The translations under genes and the position numbers were made by a program. The notes beneath the pieces are model-generated. The model worked only from the letters and a program-made list of their open reading frames with translations, was not told where the DNA came from and did not search any database. A DNA stretch of 26,363 bases, from positions 1 through 26,363 of the forward strand of contig NAVB01000699.1 in NCBI GenBank assembly GCA_002179805.1, in the 5' to 3' direction. This DNA is from Acanthamoeba lenticulata. Its lineage: Eukaryota; Discosea; Longamoebia; Acanthamoebidae. Every line of letters begins with the position of its first letter. Position 1 is the stretch's first letter. This document shows, piece after piece, positions 18,781 through 26,363 of this stretch.

Positions 18781-21700
18781 TCAGCGGCGGGAAGGCCGGG
18801 AGTAGTAGTTCGGCGGCAGCAGGCCGCGGAAGTTGAAATTGAGCACCACCTTGTTGCCAGAGGGGATCGTAGAGGGCCAAGGCGTCGGGGACGAAGTGAT
18901 CACTGGCGTGGGTGAGGCCGGCGACGGCGACGGTGAGGCCGGCGACGGCGACGGTGACGGTGAGGCCGGCGATGACGATGGCGACGGCGATGGCGAGGCC
19001 GGCGACGGCGACGGTGAGGCCGGCGACGGCGACGGTGAGGCCGGCGACGGCGACGGTGAGGCCGACGATGACGGTGACGGTGAGGCCGGCGATGACGATG
19101 GCGAGGGGGACGAAGACGGGGAGGCCGGTAGCGGTGATGTAACCTTGGAAAGAGAGAGTTGATTGATGGCGATGAGTTTGGTTCAATAAAGTAAAGGACA
19201 GGAGGGCAGGAGAGGGACTACCGCGATCGTGCGTGTGTAAACGTTGTCGATTGTCGACTCCTCCAACATAATGGGATGGTCGTTGATACGCAAAACGGCC
19301 ACGTAGTTGCCAACCGGGAGATCCATAGGCACCGTCGCAACGTTGAAGTACCACTCTCCAGCAGCGATCTGTTGGCCGGTGGGCTCTGCGTACAGAAATT
19401 AGCAAAACGATGGAAAAGAAAGGAAAAGGGGTTCTGTAGCAATAGAATATCATCGCCTGCATAAGCTATGAGCATACCGTTCCAAGTATTCACCTTGTTG
19501 TTGCTGCCTACGCTAAAGTCCCTGTCGGCCTCGGCCACTGGGAAAGAGGTGGCAAACTTAGTGTTAAGACACAGAAAACCAAATTCTGCTGTGGCACAGC
19601 ACCGCGGTACCTGATTCCTCAAAGAGGTATAAGTTGTCCTCCCAGCTGCCGTAGGTGGGGCCTCTGCCGCTGTTGGTCACATTGCACGTGATGAGGATAG
19701 AATCGCCTTGTACAACCGAGGACGGCATGTCTGTCATATGACAACAAGTGAGTTGGTGCCCACAGGCCAGCTGGGCGAGAAGATCAGGACAAACCGAAGG
19801 TGGCCGAGAGGTCAGGCAGCCCGTAAAAAAAATCGAACGATCTGGCCCCGGTGTTGTCGTTGGTGTCCACGTCCGAGTCCAGGCTTGCGACGAGGCGGGC
19901 CTCGGCCACCGAGATTTGGAGGAAGGGCTCGACGTCGGGAAGCAAAGCGGTCCGGAAGATGAACTGCTGGGTGGCGCCTGCTGCGAGTGTGGTAAGACTG
20001 TGCCACAGGTGTACAAGGGGAGACGGTTAGTTTCCCGGCGCGCAATGTTTTGTTCGCGTGTGACTCGTTCTTGAGGATGAGGCCAGGAACGCTTACTTGT
20101 GTACTTGGATGGGATCACCGCCGCTGTACGAATTCAACGAAAGGTAGAAAGCGGCAGACCAGGCGGGAGCGTCAACTGGACCGATGTTGGTCACCTGGGC
20201 AACGATATCAACCATAGCGCCTTGATTTGTTGCCCAGAAGAAGAAGAAGAGGTCAGCTCAAGAACATGCTTGACCGGAGGCAGAGGATACCAACCAGCTC
20301 TGAAAAGACCGCCATCGCGCTTGTTGGTGTAGCTCATGCTCAGCACTTCCGCCTTGAGATCCGGACCGTTGTTCCAGATATTGATAGAGAGGAAGGTCGC
20401 GGCTCGGCCGAAGTTGGTCAACGGCAGGTTACCTGCGCTGTCCAGGGCGAGAATGGCGAGGTAGGTGCCCGCGCTCTCGACACTCGTTACCGCGTCGTTC
20501 GCTTGCTTGGTGGTCTCAATGCCCGTCGGCACCGAATCACCCGTGTCAAAGTAGAGATTGTCGTAGTTCCAGATTGGAGATATGCTTGCTCCGGCGCTCA
20601 AGTAGACCGTGTCCGTCCAGCCGAACGCATCAGATGGAGTGCGGACGGTCACCTCCGGACCGTCATTGATCCACGTGTAGGACAGCTTAGCAGGTTTGCC
20701 GTTGTAGAACTTCTCGTACGGGCTTGATGGCTCGAACGAAAAGCTCGTGATTCGCAGGTCAATATCGTTCGCCTGTAAGCGGTGGAGACGTTGAAAATGA
20801 AAAACCACCAGCGCAATGCCATGGGATGCAGCAGCGCGCGATGGAAAAAAGAGGGAAGAGGCGAACGTCTCTCTTGTTCGTCTGAGAAGGGCGGCTGGGG
20901 GCACGTTTGTTGCGCGGATCTGCCGAAAAAGAGATCAAAAGTGGGCGAGGAAGCAAGACAACATGACGCTGCTGCTGCGGATGAAGACGACGGCGATGTA
21001 CCAGAGATAGGCACGTTGAAGCGGCGGGAGAGGCCGAACACGACACGGCCGCGCTCGCCCACATTGCTCAGGTTGTCTTTGTCGTGGACCAGGCCTGACT
21101 TCCCATCACCCGAATCGAAGCCGATGATCGAGAAGGGAGAAGGGCTGCGCAAGTTGCGCGTGTGTTGTCAAGACAAGATAACTTAAGAGCCAACAGCAAA
21201 CAAAAGACCTACCCGAAATGGTGGTAGTTCATGACCACGAAGCTGAGCTTGGTGCTGTCGTCCATCATGTACAACATGGACACTTCCTTGTCTGCACGTA
21301 CATGACAAGAACGCGGTTGAGCCGCAGAAGGGAAGCCCAAGACCAGGGAACACGATACCTTCGTAGGACCAGGTGATGTTGATGGCCCGAGTGAGGGTAA
21401 TGTTCCTCTCTGGGAACGCCTTCGTCACCAAAACCGAGGCCTCGTGCGGGACGAAGGCCGGGAGCGAGGCCGAGACAGTCACCTTGCTCAGCTTGGCGCT
21501 CCAGTCGACGGCAACAGCTGAGGTAAAGATGTCAGAGGAGAAAGGAGGCGAGGTTCATTTTTATCGATGTAAGAGTCGAGAGGGATACTTGGACAAAGAG
21601 GGGGGGGGTTGGCTACCTCCAACGGACTCCCCTTTGATGATGAACGGGTGCGGTTTGGCGCCGTTGAACTCCTTCGATGGTTTGCCGAAGAGGACGAGAC

Positions 21701-21908
21701 CGTTGGAGCAGATGTGCAGCTGGGTCACCTTGCGGTCGAAGAAGGTGAACGGTTCATCAACTTCCCTTAGCTGGAAGACAGAAGCGCACGATTGTGTGCC
21801 CTCTGCGAAGCTCGCCCGCAGGCTGTCGCCGCGCGCAAGGGTAAGCCCGACCGCCAGCAGCAACACGAAAGCCAGCGAGAAGCCGCTGACATTCCTCATC
21901 ATCTTCAT
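18781..21908 (-). CDS. Secreted CARDB-repeat protein with Ser/Pro-rich tail
   Basis: Eleven exons, in transcript order: 21908-21617, 21517-21359, 21291-21213, 21144-21015 (or to 21002), 20772-20295, 20220-20097, 19997-19795, 19730-19611, 19537-19478, 19385-19222, 19143-18781. They sum to about 723 codons if exon 4 ends at 21015; that junction is the only uncertain one. The N-terminus, MKMMRNVSGFSLAFVLLLAV, is a signal peptide. The body has repeated beta-rich segments of the CARDB type: DLRITSFSFEP with YTWINDGPEV, DLKAEVLSMSYTN with VAQVTNIGPVDAP, and SSVVQGDSILITCNVTNSG. CARDB modules are cell-adhesion-like Ig folds common in secreted and surface proteins. The last exon encodes about 65 residues of SPSPSPA repeats, then a short tail, LNFNFRGLLPPNYYSR. 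No transmembrane helix or GPI signal follows, so it is probably released or held in a wall or matrix. Possible N-glycosylation sites (NIT, NVT) are present. Confidence 0.85.
18908..19112. repeat. 21-bp minisatellite encoding the Ser-Pro-Ala repeat
   Basis: Tandem units of GGTGAGGCCGGCGACGGCGAC and shorter variants (about ten in all, plus strand) fill the middle of the last CARDB exon. On the coding minus strand they encode SPSPSPA. All variant lengths are multiples of three, so the frame survives copy-number change. The antisense frame is also open (GEAGDGD repeats), a side effect of the composition. Confidence 0.85.
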
Positions 21909-21974
21909 CTTCCAGGTGCGCCTTGTCTCTCCCTTCGTCCCTACTCCACAACAACTCTCTCTTCTTCTTCTTCT

Positions 21975-23039
21975 TCAGAACTCCTCACCTTTGTGCCTTT
22001 CCCAAGCGCCAGGCACGGGACAACCAGCGTTCGATAAAAAAGCGGCGTGTAGTGTGTCATCAAAAGAGGAAGGCGATTCCCTTTTGTCGTCAAGATCCGC
22101 AAAATCAGCCTGCCTCCTTCGGCCTTTAGGCCTCGAGGTTTTCTCCCATTTGGTGGGTTGTTGTTCATCTCGTTGGTGGTGTTGTTGCGGCGCCCGCGGC
22201 AGTGATTGTGGTGGAGAAGACGAGGACGAAGAAGAAAGGGGCGAGGCGGGAGGAAGCGGGAGGTAGGACGGCACACTCTGTTCTTTGGCTTCTGCAGAGG
22301 AAGGAAAGAGCGAGGAAAGCAGATCATCAATGGCCTTCTCGGCCACCTGGTCCACCACCTTTTGCTCCTCGCGAGAGAACTTGGCCAGCACAAAGTCGGC
22401 CAGGTCGACGTTCTTGTCCGTTGGCCGGCCCACGCCCACGCGCACGCGCCTGAACTGGTCTGTAAATGTGGCCAACATGGTGTCAGCACAACAACAAAAC
22501 GAGAGGACAAAAGAGAAGACATCATGCGCACCGGTCCCGAGACAAGTGACAGTGGAGCGAATCCCGTTGTGCCCTCGGGCACCGCCACCGAGCCGCACCG
22601 CGATCTTGCCCAGGGCTGTCTCGACGTCGTCGTGCACCACCGTGACGTCTTGAGCGGCCACGTCAAATTTGCGCATGGCGCGCAGCACGGTCTTGCCGTT
22701 GAGGTTCATGAACGTGGTTGGCTGCACCAGCACCAGTCCCTCCCGACTTGCGACGAGGCCCATCACGTTCTTGTCTCGCACGAAGCTCATGTCTGTCATG
22801 TCCAGCGCGGGTAAGTACGGGCAAGTCGGACAAAAGCCTCGGAGGAAGAGAGGGCAGAACCTAGCCGACGAGCAAACTTCTCAACGAAAGAGATGCCAAC
22901 ACTGTGGCGTGTGTTAGGGTAAATCAAGTTCCCCAGCCCCACCACCTGCAACGTTTCGGCACGTGAGCGGGAAGAAGGAGGCTAAGATTGGTAAAAGTCC
23001 GTGGCATACGAGAGATGTTTTGGGTTTTGTGGAGCCCAT
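21975..23039 (-). CDS. PTH1: Peptidyl-tRNA hydrolase, bacterial type (PTH1)
   Basis: Four exons: 23039-23010, 22945-22861, 22792-22532, 22459-21975, giving 286 codons plus stop, phase-consistent. Pth frees tRNA from prematurely released peptidyl-tRNA; in eukaryotes the bacterial-type enzyme often works in organelles. Motifs are LVVGLGN, YPNTRHSVG with the catalytic His, QPTTFMNLNGKTV, VVHDDVETALGKIAVRLGG, RGHNGIRS and VRVGVGRP, in the usual order. The first exon contributes only MGSTKPKTSL, which joins in phase to VVGLGN. The N-terminus is short with no clear targeting signal. Beyond the fold is an extra low-complexity C-terminal extension of roughly 100 residues (poly-Ser, Gln/His, basic), ending only 66 bp before the CARDB start codon. 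Part of this tail could be a missed 3' intron or UTR. Confidence 0.92.
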
Positions 23040-23249
23040 GTCTGCTGGCTGGTGTGATTAGATACAGGAAGCCAGCCCCAGCGTGATCAATCTGGTACCC
23101 CAAAGAGTGAGTGTTCGGTGAAGAAAATAAGGGAAATGCCGGTACTTTGCAGATTGCATTTTCTTACATCAGCTTTTTCTTTGCCTTTTTTCCTTCGTGG
23201 CGAGGAGGATTGAGATCTTCCCGCTCAATTGCACGACGGAGCTGCCAAC
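23040..23249. promoter_or_regulatory. Bidirectional promoter between PTH1 and LSM8
   Basis: Only 210 bp separate the two head-to-head start codons, so the promoters of both genes must overlap or be shared. No TATA box is obvious. A pyrimidine-rich stretch (TTTTTCTTTGCCTTTTTTCCTT) at 23168-23192 could be part of the LSM8 core promoter. Confidence 0.5.
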
Positions 23250-23794
23250 ATGGGGTCCTTGCTGGAAGAGTACATTGATCGTATGCTGAGCTTCCAATGC
23301 TTGTTTCTTGATGCATCCCTCCTTCCTGAATCTTTTCTTCCTTTTTCATTGAATTTTTAAAAGTTGAATCTATTGTTGCGTCTGCCCCTTCAGGGACGGT
23401 TTCCATAGTCACAAGTGATGCCCGAAGCATTGTGGTACGAACCAATCATTGGCTGCACTGCCGTCTCGCAGTCAAATCTGACTCGATCTGCGCCTGCCGC
23501 TACACAGGGCACCTTGCGAGGCTTTGACCAGTTCGCCAACGTCATCGTGGAGAACTCACACGAACGGGTGTACTCGGCGCAGGGCATGGAGAAGGTGCCC
23601 CTTGGCCTCTACGTCATCCGCGGTGACAACATGTATGTAGATTTTTGCCTCCCCAAGTGTGCCACTGGTTCTGTTTGCTCACCGCACCACACGCCAACCA
23701 CAGTGCCGTGATTGGCGAACTTGAAGAGCAGCTGGACAGGCAGATTGACTTCTCCTCCCTCCGGGCGCAGCCGCTGCAGCACGTCATCCACTGA
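23250..23794 (+). CDS. LSM8: U6 snRNA-associated Sm-like protein LSm8
   Basis: Four exons: 23250-23280, 23394-23434, 23508-23632, 23704-23794, giving 95 codons plus stop, essentially the length of other LSm8 proteins. LSm8 is the subunit that defines the nuclear LSm2-8 ring, which binds the U-rich 3' end of U6 snRNA. The start MGSLLEEYIDR, then TVSIVTSDAR, Sm1 IVGTLRGFDQFANVIVENSH, ERVYS, Sm2 LGLYVIRGDNIAVIGE and the C-terminal IDFSSLRAQPL match LSm8 rather than LSm1. The 41-nt second exon is needed to keep the frame. The gene diverges from PTH1 and converges with the p32 gene. Confidence 0.95.
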
Positions 23795-24215
23795 CCCAAG
23801 GCGAGCAGTCACCTCTCACTCCACGCGCTCTTCTCTTCTTTACCTGCCACCACCGCACGCACGTCCTCTCCTTCGAGTACATATCGCGCTTCACATGTCG
23901 TACGCTCCTTCTCCTTCTTGTAGAAGAGCAGGACTGCGGCACATCCTCCCTCTTACTATCCACCAACCCGAAATTTAAACCTAATAAAAGAAAAGAATTA
24001 AATAGAGTTTAAAAACAAATAAATATTATTTATTTCATACAAGAAGCTGCAAGGAGGCTCTACAAAGCGTGACGACGCCGCTCATGCGACATCACACGAG
24101 CGCAGCTGCTGCCACACGACTCTTCTGCTGTCCGAAACACAAGAGACGTTCTCTTATCCTCCTCTCGTACGGAGTGGAAGAAGCGGAGTGAACGAGCTGG
24201 CGTAGGACGCGTCGC
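23795..24215. terminator. Convergent 3' flanks of LSM8 and the p32 gene
   Basis: These 421 bp lie between two facing stop codons. The centre (23970-24040) is AT-rich and carries AATAAA on the plus strand at 23983-23988 (for LSM8, about 190 nt after its stop) and on the minus strand at 24029-24034 (for p32, about 180 nt after its stop). Overlapping 3' UTRs are likely. No protein-coding content is recognised. Confidence 0.5.
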
Positions 24216-25389
24216 TCAGTCGTCGCGCAGGTGAGACATGAACTGCTTGAGGTCGTTGAGGACGAGGGCGCTCTTGTGGGTCTGGTAGTTGCGCGCGTAC
24301 TCGGAAATGAATGTGCCCAAACGCTCGTCGAGCTTGAGCGACTGGAGGTAGTCGTAGATCTTTGACTGCAAGTCCTCCGAGAACAGCTCAAAATGCAGCG
24401 CGTGCTTCCCGTCCGCGCTGTAGAGGGTGTCTGCACGCCACATCAACGTTGGCATTGTCCCAACATGCTCAACAAGAAGGCCAAAAAGACATACCGATGA
24501 TGAAGCGGTTCTCGTGAGCAGAGCAAGAAAGAGACATGGAGCTGACCGGCTTGTTCTGGAAGAACAACATCAACGTCAACACAGAGGGCGAGAACGAGAA
24601 GACCAACGCACAGATGACGCACCATTTTGTCGACCAGAGTGATCTTGACCTCGGTGTTGATGTAGAGGTCCTTCACGCCTTCAAGGTCAATAGTCTGGCC
24701 ATCAATCTCGAGCATGCGGCGCTCCTCATCCTCATCCTCACCCTCCTCGTCCTCTTCGTCTTGCTCAACACCCGCCTCCTCGGCCGCGAAGGCGACCTCG
24801 ATCCTGAGGACGGTGCGTTCGCCCCAAGTGAGACTTCTGAAGGCGACAATGTTGCGCTTGAAGCGCATGAAGATGGTGATGGTGTGGAGCTTGCGTACTG
24901 ATGCTTGCCCTGGGTGCGCTTGAGGGTGACCACATCATCTGTGAGGGTGAGGTTATAGTTGAGCTCGGCAAGGTACGCAGCAAACGGATCGAGCACGGGG
25001 CTGGACTCCTTGACCTCCTTGTCGATAAGCGAAGTCACCTCGTTCTTAAACTCGCCCAGGCTCAGGGGCTCCTTCATCGTAGGCAAAGCTTCTGCAACGA
25101 GTGATTCAGGTGAGTGCTACACTGCAGCACATGAAGGTGAGGCAGTCGCACCTTTGCCAGAGCGAGTTGCAACGCCTCGGATGAAAACAGTGGTTGCCAG
25201 CGTGCGCAGCCGGGCCGAATGAACAACGTGAGGCGCCGACCGAGAAGCGGAGATTGGAAGCGGGTCGAGTGCATCCTGGTTGAGACTACGCGATCGGTTG
25301 AGCGAACCATGTCGCCGCCCCATGCTGCTCATCATCTTGGAAAAATTGTTGCGATTCTTGGCCGCGTTCGATGTGCGATTCAATAACAT
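24216..25389 (-). CDS. Mitochondrial glycoprotein family protein (MAM33 / p32-like)
   Basis: Five exons: 25389-25152, 25091-24899, 24836-24623, 24555-24495, 24430-24216, giving 306 codons plus stop with matching phases. The p32/MAM33 family forms acidic doughnut-shaped trimers in the mitochondrial matrix, linked to mitochondrial translation and respiratory function. The N-terminal 70 or so residues are rich in Arg, Ser, Asn and Met and free of acidic clusters, fitting a presequence. The start of the fold is LGEFKNEVTSLIDKEVKE, then LNYNLTLTDDVVTLKRTQ, an acidic loop (EDEEGEDEDEE) and the C-terminal LDERLGTFISEYARNYQT plus LNDLKQFMSHL, which are the family's closing helices. The third exon must begin at 24836, because the nearer acceptor breaks the frame. 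Confidence 0.88.
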
Positions 25390-25648
25390 TTTGCAATCGA
25401 TTCTGCAATACGCTCTCCACTCGAGCTAGGGTCACTTCAGATTGCTTTTGACTAATTTATCCGATGTTGCGCGCTCCACACAACACACACGACACAACGA
25501 CGAACAAAACGCAAACGCAAAGCCCCAACCCCGCCGCTCACCGCATTATCCGCGCTAAGCCGAAAAAATTTTCCGTTTTTGTCGCTACGACCAAAAAAAA
25601 ACTTGTGTGTGAAACGACACAACAGCAACCGCGCCGACTTTGTTTTAC
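25390..25648. other. Junction region upstream of the AT-rich ORF
   Basis: These 259 bp lie between the p32 start and the AT-rich ORF, head to head. They change from balanced sequence to an A/C-rich run (CACACAACACACACGACAC near 25476-25495) and then to poly-A-containing sequence. The p32 promoter must lie here. If the ORF belongs to an inserted element, its left boundary is probably here too, but no terminal inverted repeat or target duplication can be checked because the right end is outside the window. Confidence 0.35.
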
Positions 25649-26363
25649 ATGGAGCAAGACAGCTCCTCATCTATCAATAACAATGGTGGTAGGTTCTTCT
25701 TTTGTCCTAATTGTGAAATGAGCTATTCAAAAAATATATTGTTATTACATTTGGTTAAATGTGTTGCTCAATCTTATAAAGATGAAAATGTTAAACCTCC
25801 TTGTCTTTGTATTGAATGTGAAGGATTACAACCTCATCCACCTTGTGTTTGTCAATTAGAAAAGGTTGGTATATCACCTTCCACTTCTTATGGTAATATT
25901 AGAAGGAGGGGGCAGCCCCTATTATTTCTGCTAGCCCTAGCAAAAAACAATGTTTGGATAATGATAATATATCTGATAGTCAAAATGATGAAGCAATTGC
26001 TTATGTTGAAAATCTTACCCCTAATCAACTTATTGGGAAAGAATGTTTATTATGTCCTAACAAAAAGGTAACTAATGCAACACGCCCACCTAATATGTTA
26101 GTAGGTGAATGTGAAATTGTTTTATGCAAAAAAGGCCATCTTGGCAAAAAAAATGCAGCAAAATGTCATGAAGCTGATTTTATATGCAAATTATTGGAAA
26201 TTATATCCACTTACCCTGCAATTAAATCAACAAATGCATCACAACTTATTACTGGCTCAGATGAAGAAGAAGAAGATGAAGAAAGATTAAGTGGTGCACC
26301 TGAACAAGTTAAATGTGTTGGATATTTAAATTTGAAAAACACAAAAGTATGTGACAAAGTTAT
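25649..26363 (+). CDS. AT-rich, Cys-rich ORF, incomplete at right edge, not recognised
   Basis: The frame begins at ATG 25649 (MEQDSSSSINNNGG) and soon shows FFFCPNCEMSYSKN, a C-x2-C-x12-H-x4-C array that could bind zinc, then further Cys pairs (CLCIECEG, CVCQLE). At 25865-25902 it changes frame. A 38-nt GT-AG intron (GTTGGT...ATTAG) would join the two frames exactly; otherwise there is a frameshift. The second part runs to the window end with no stop and has another Cys/His cluster (GKECLLCPNKK, LVGECEIVLCKKGHLG, KCHEADFICK) and an acidic stretch (SDEEEEDEE). Third positions are overwhelmingly A or T, opposite to every other gene here. I do not recognise the family. The pattern suggests a foreign or mobile-element protein with zinc-binding modules; that is inference. 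Confidence 0.6.

Noticed and set aside
18908..19112. CRISPR array.
   Set aside because: Units are contiguous short tandem repeats with no unique spacers, inside a eukaryotic coding exon.
18833..19162. Plus-strand ORF with GEAGDGD repeats, which looks like an acidic repeat protein.
   Set aside because: The minus strand joins in phase to ten upstream CARDB exons; the plus frame is open only because the repeat unit is a multiple of three.
21600..21611. G-run as a possible frameshift or sequencing error in the CARDB gene.
   Set aside because: It lies in the intron between exons 1 and 2 (21518-21616), so it does not affect the reading frame.
22206..22814. 202-codon plus-strand ORF.
   Set aside because: Antisense to peptidyl-tRNA hydrolase exons with conserved motifs.
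25476..25500. ACACA-rich stretch as a terminal inverted repeat of the AT-rich element.
   Set aside because: No matching inverted copy is in the window and the other end is missing, so it may be simple sequence.

Overview
The window is eukaryotic nuclear DNA from a gene-dense, GC-rich protist genome. Nearly every gene is cut by short spliceosomal introns (roughly 38-110 nt, AT- or T-rich, ending in CAG or TAG). The 5' splice sites are strikingly uniform, mostly GTACGY or GTGCG, and intergenic gaps are often only 60-400 bp. Exon GC content, low-complexity acidic, Ser and Pro tracts, and gene content (a TKL-type kinase, a plant-like BTB-BACK protein, a P3A proton pump, an ABCA half transporter) fit a free-living amoebozoan, most like Acanthamoeba. 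That assignment is inference; no marker gene here proves it.

Left part (1-6700): an unrecognised partial plus-strand ORF lies at the left edge. Three minus-strand genes follow: a POB1/LRB-like BTB-BACK protein (8 exons), a DUF599 membrane protein (6 exons) and a short-chain dehydrogenase/reductase (2 exons).

Middle part (7000-18640): a 10-exon plasma-membrane-type H+-ATPase on the minus strand diverges from an 8-exon inosine/uridine-type nucleoside hydrolase on the plus strand. A small Sel1-like fragment is next. Then come the first three exons of a protein kinase, which stop just before the activation loop and run straight into the back three quarters of an ABCA half transporter. The 50-nt intron between them joins the two out of frame. 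This reads either as a rearrangement inside an intron or as an assembly join. PAM16/TIM16, the J-like subunit of the mitochondrial import motor, follows and contains a GC-AG intron.

Right part (18780-25390): a secreted CARDB-repeat protein with a minisatellite-encoded Ser-Pro tail and peptidyl-tRNA hydrolase lie tandemly on the minus strand. Pth diverges from LSM8 across about 210 bp. LSM8 converges on a MAM33/p32 mitochondrial matrix protein gene. Several genes serve mitochondria or RNA (PAM16, Pth, p32, LSM8), but I see no operon-like logic; this looks like ordinary housekeeping clustering.

Right edge (about 25650-26363): base composition drops abruptly to AT-rich, and an unrecognised Cys-rich ORF begins and runs off the window. 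Its codon use is unlike that of every other gene here, so it is the best candidate for foreign or mobile DNA.

Exon coordinates were worked out by eye from reading-frame phase, GT-AG signals and family conservation. For most genes the exon lengths sum to an exact number of codons.
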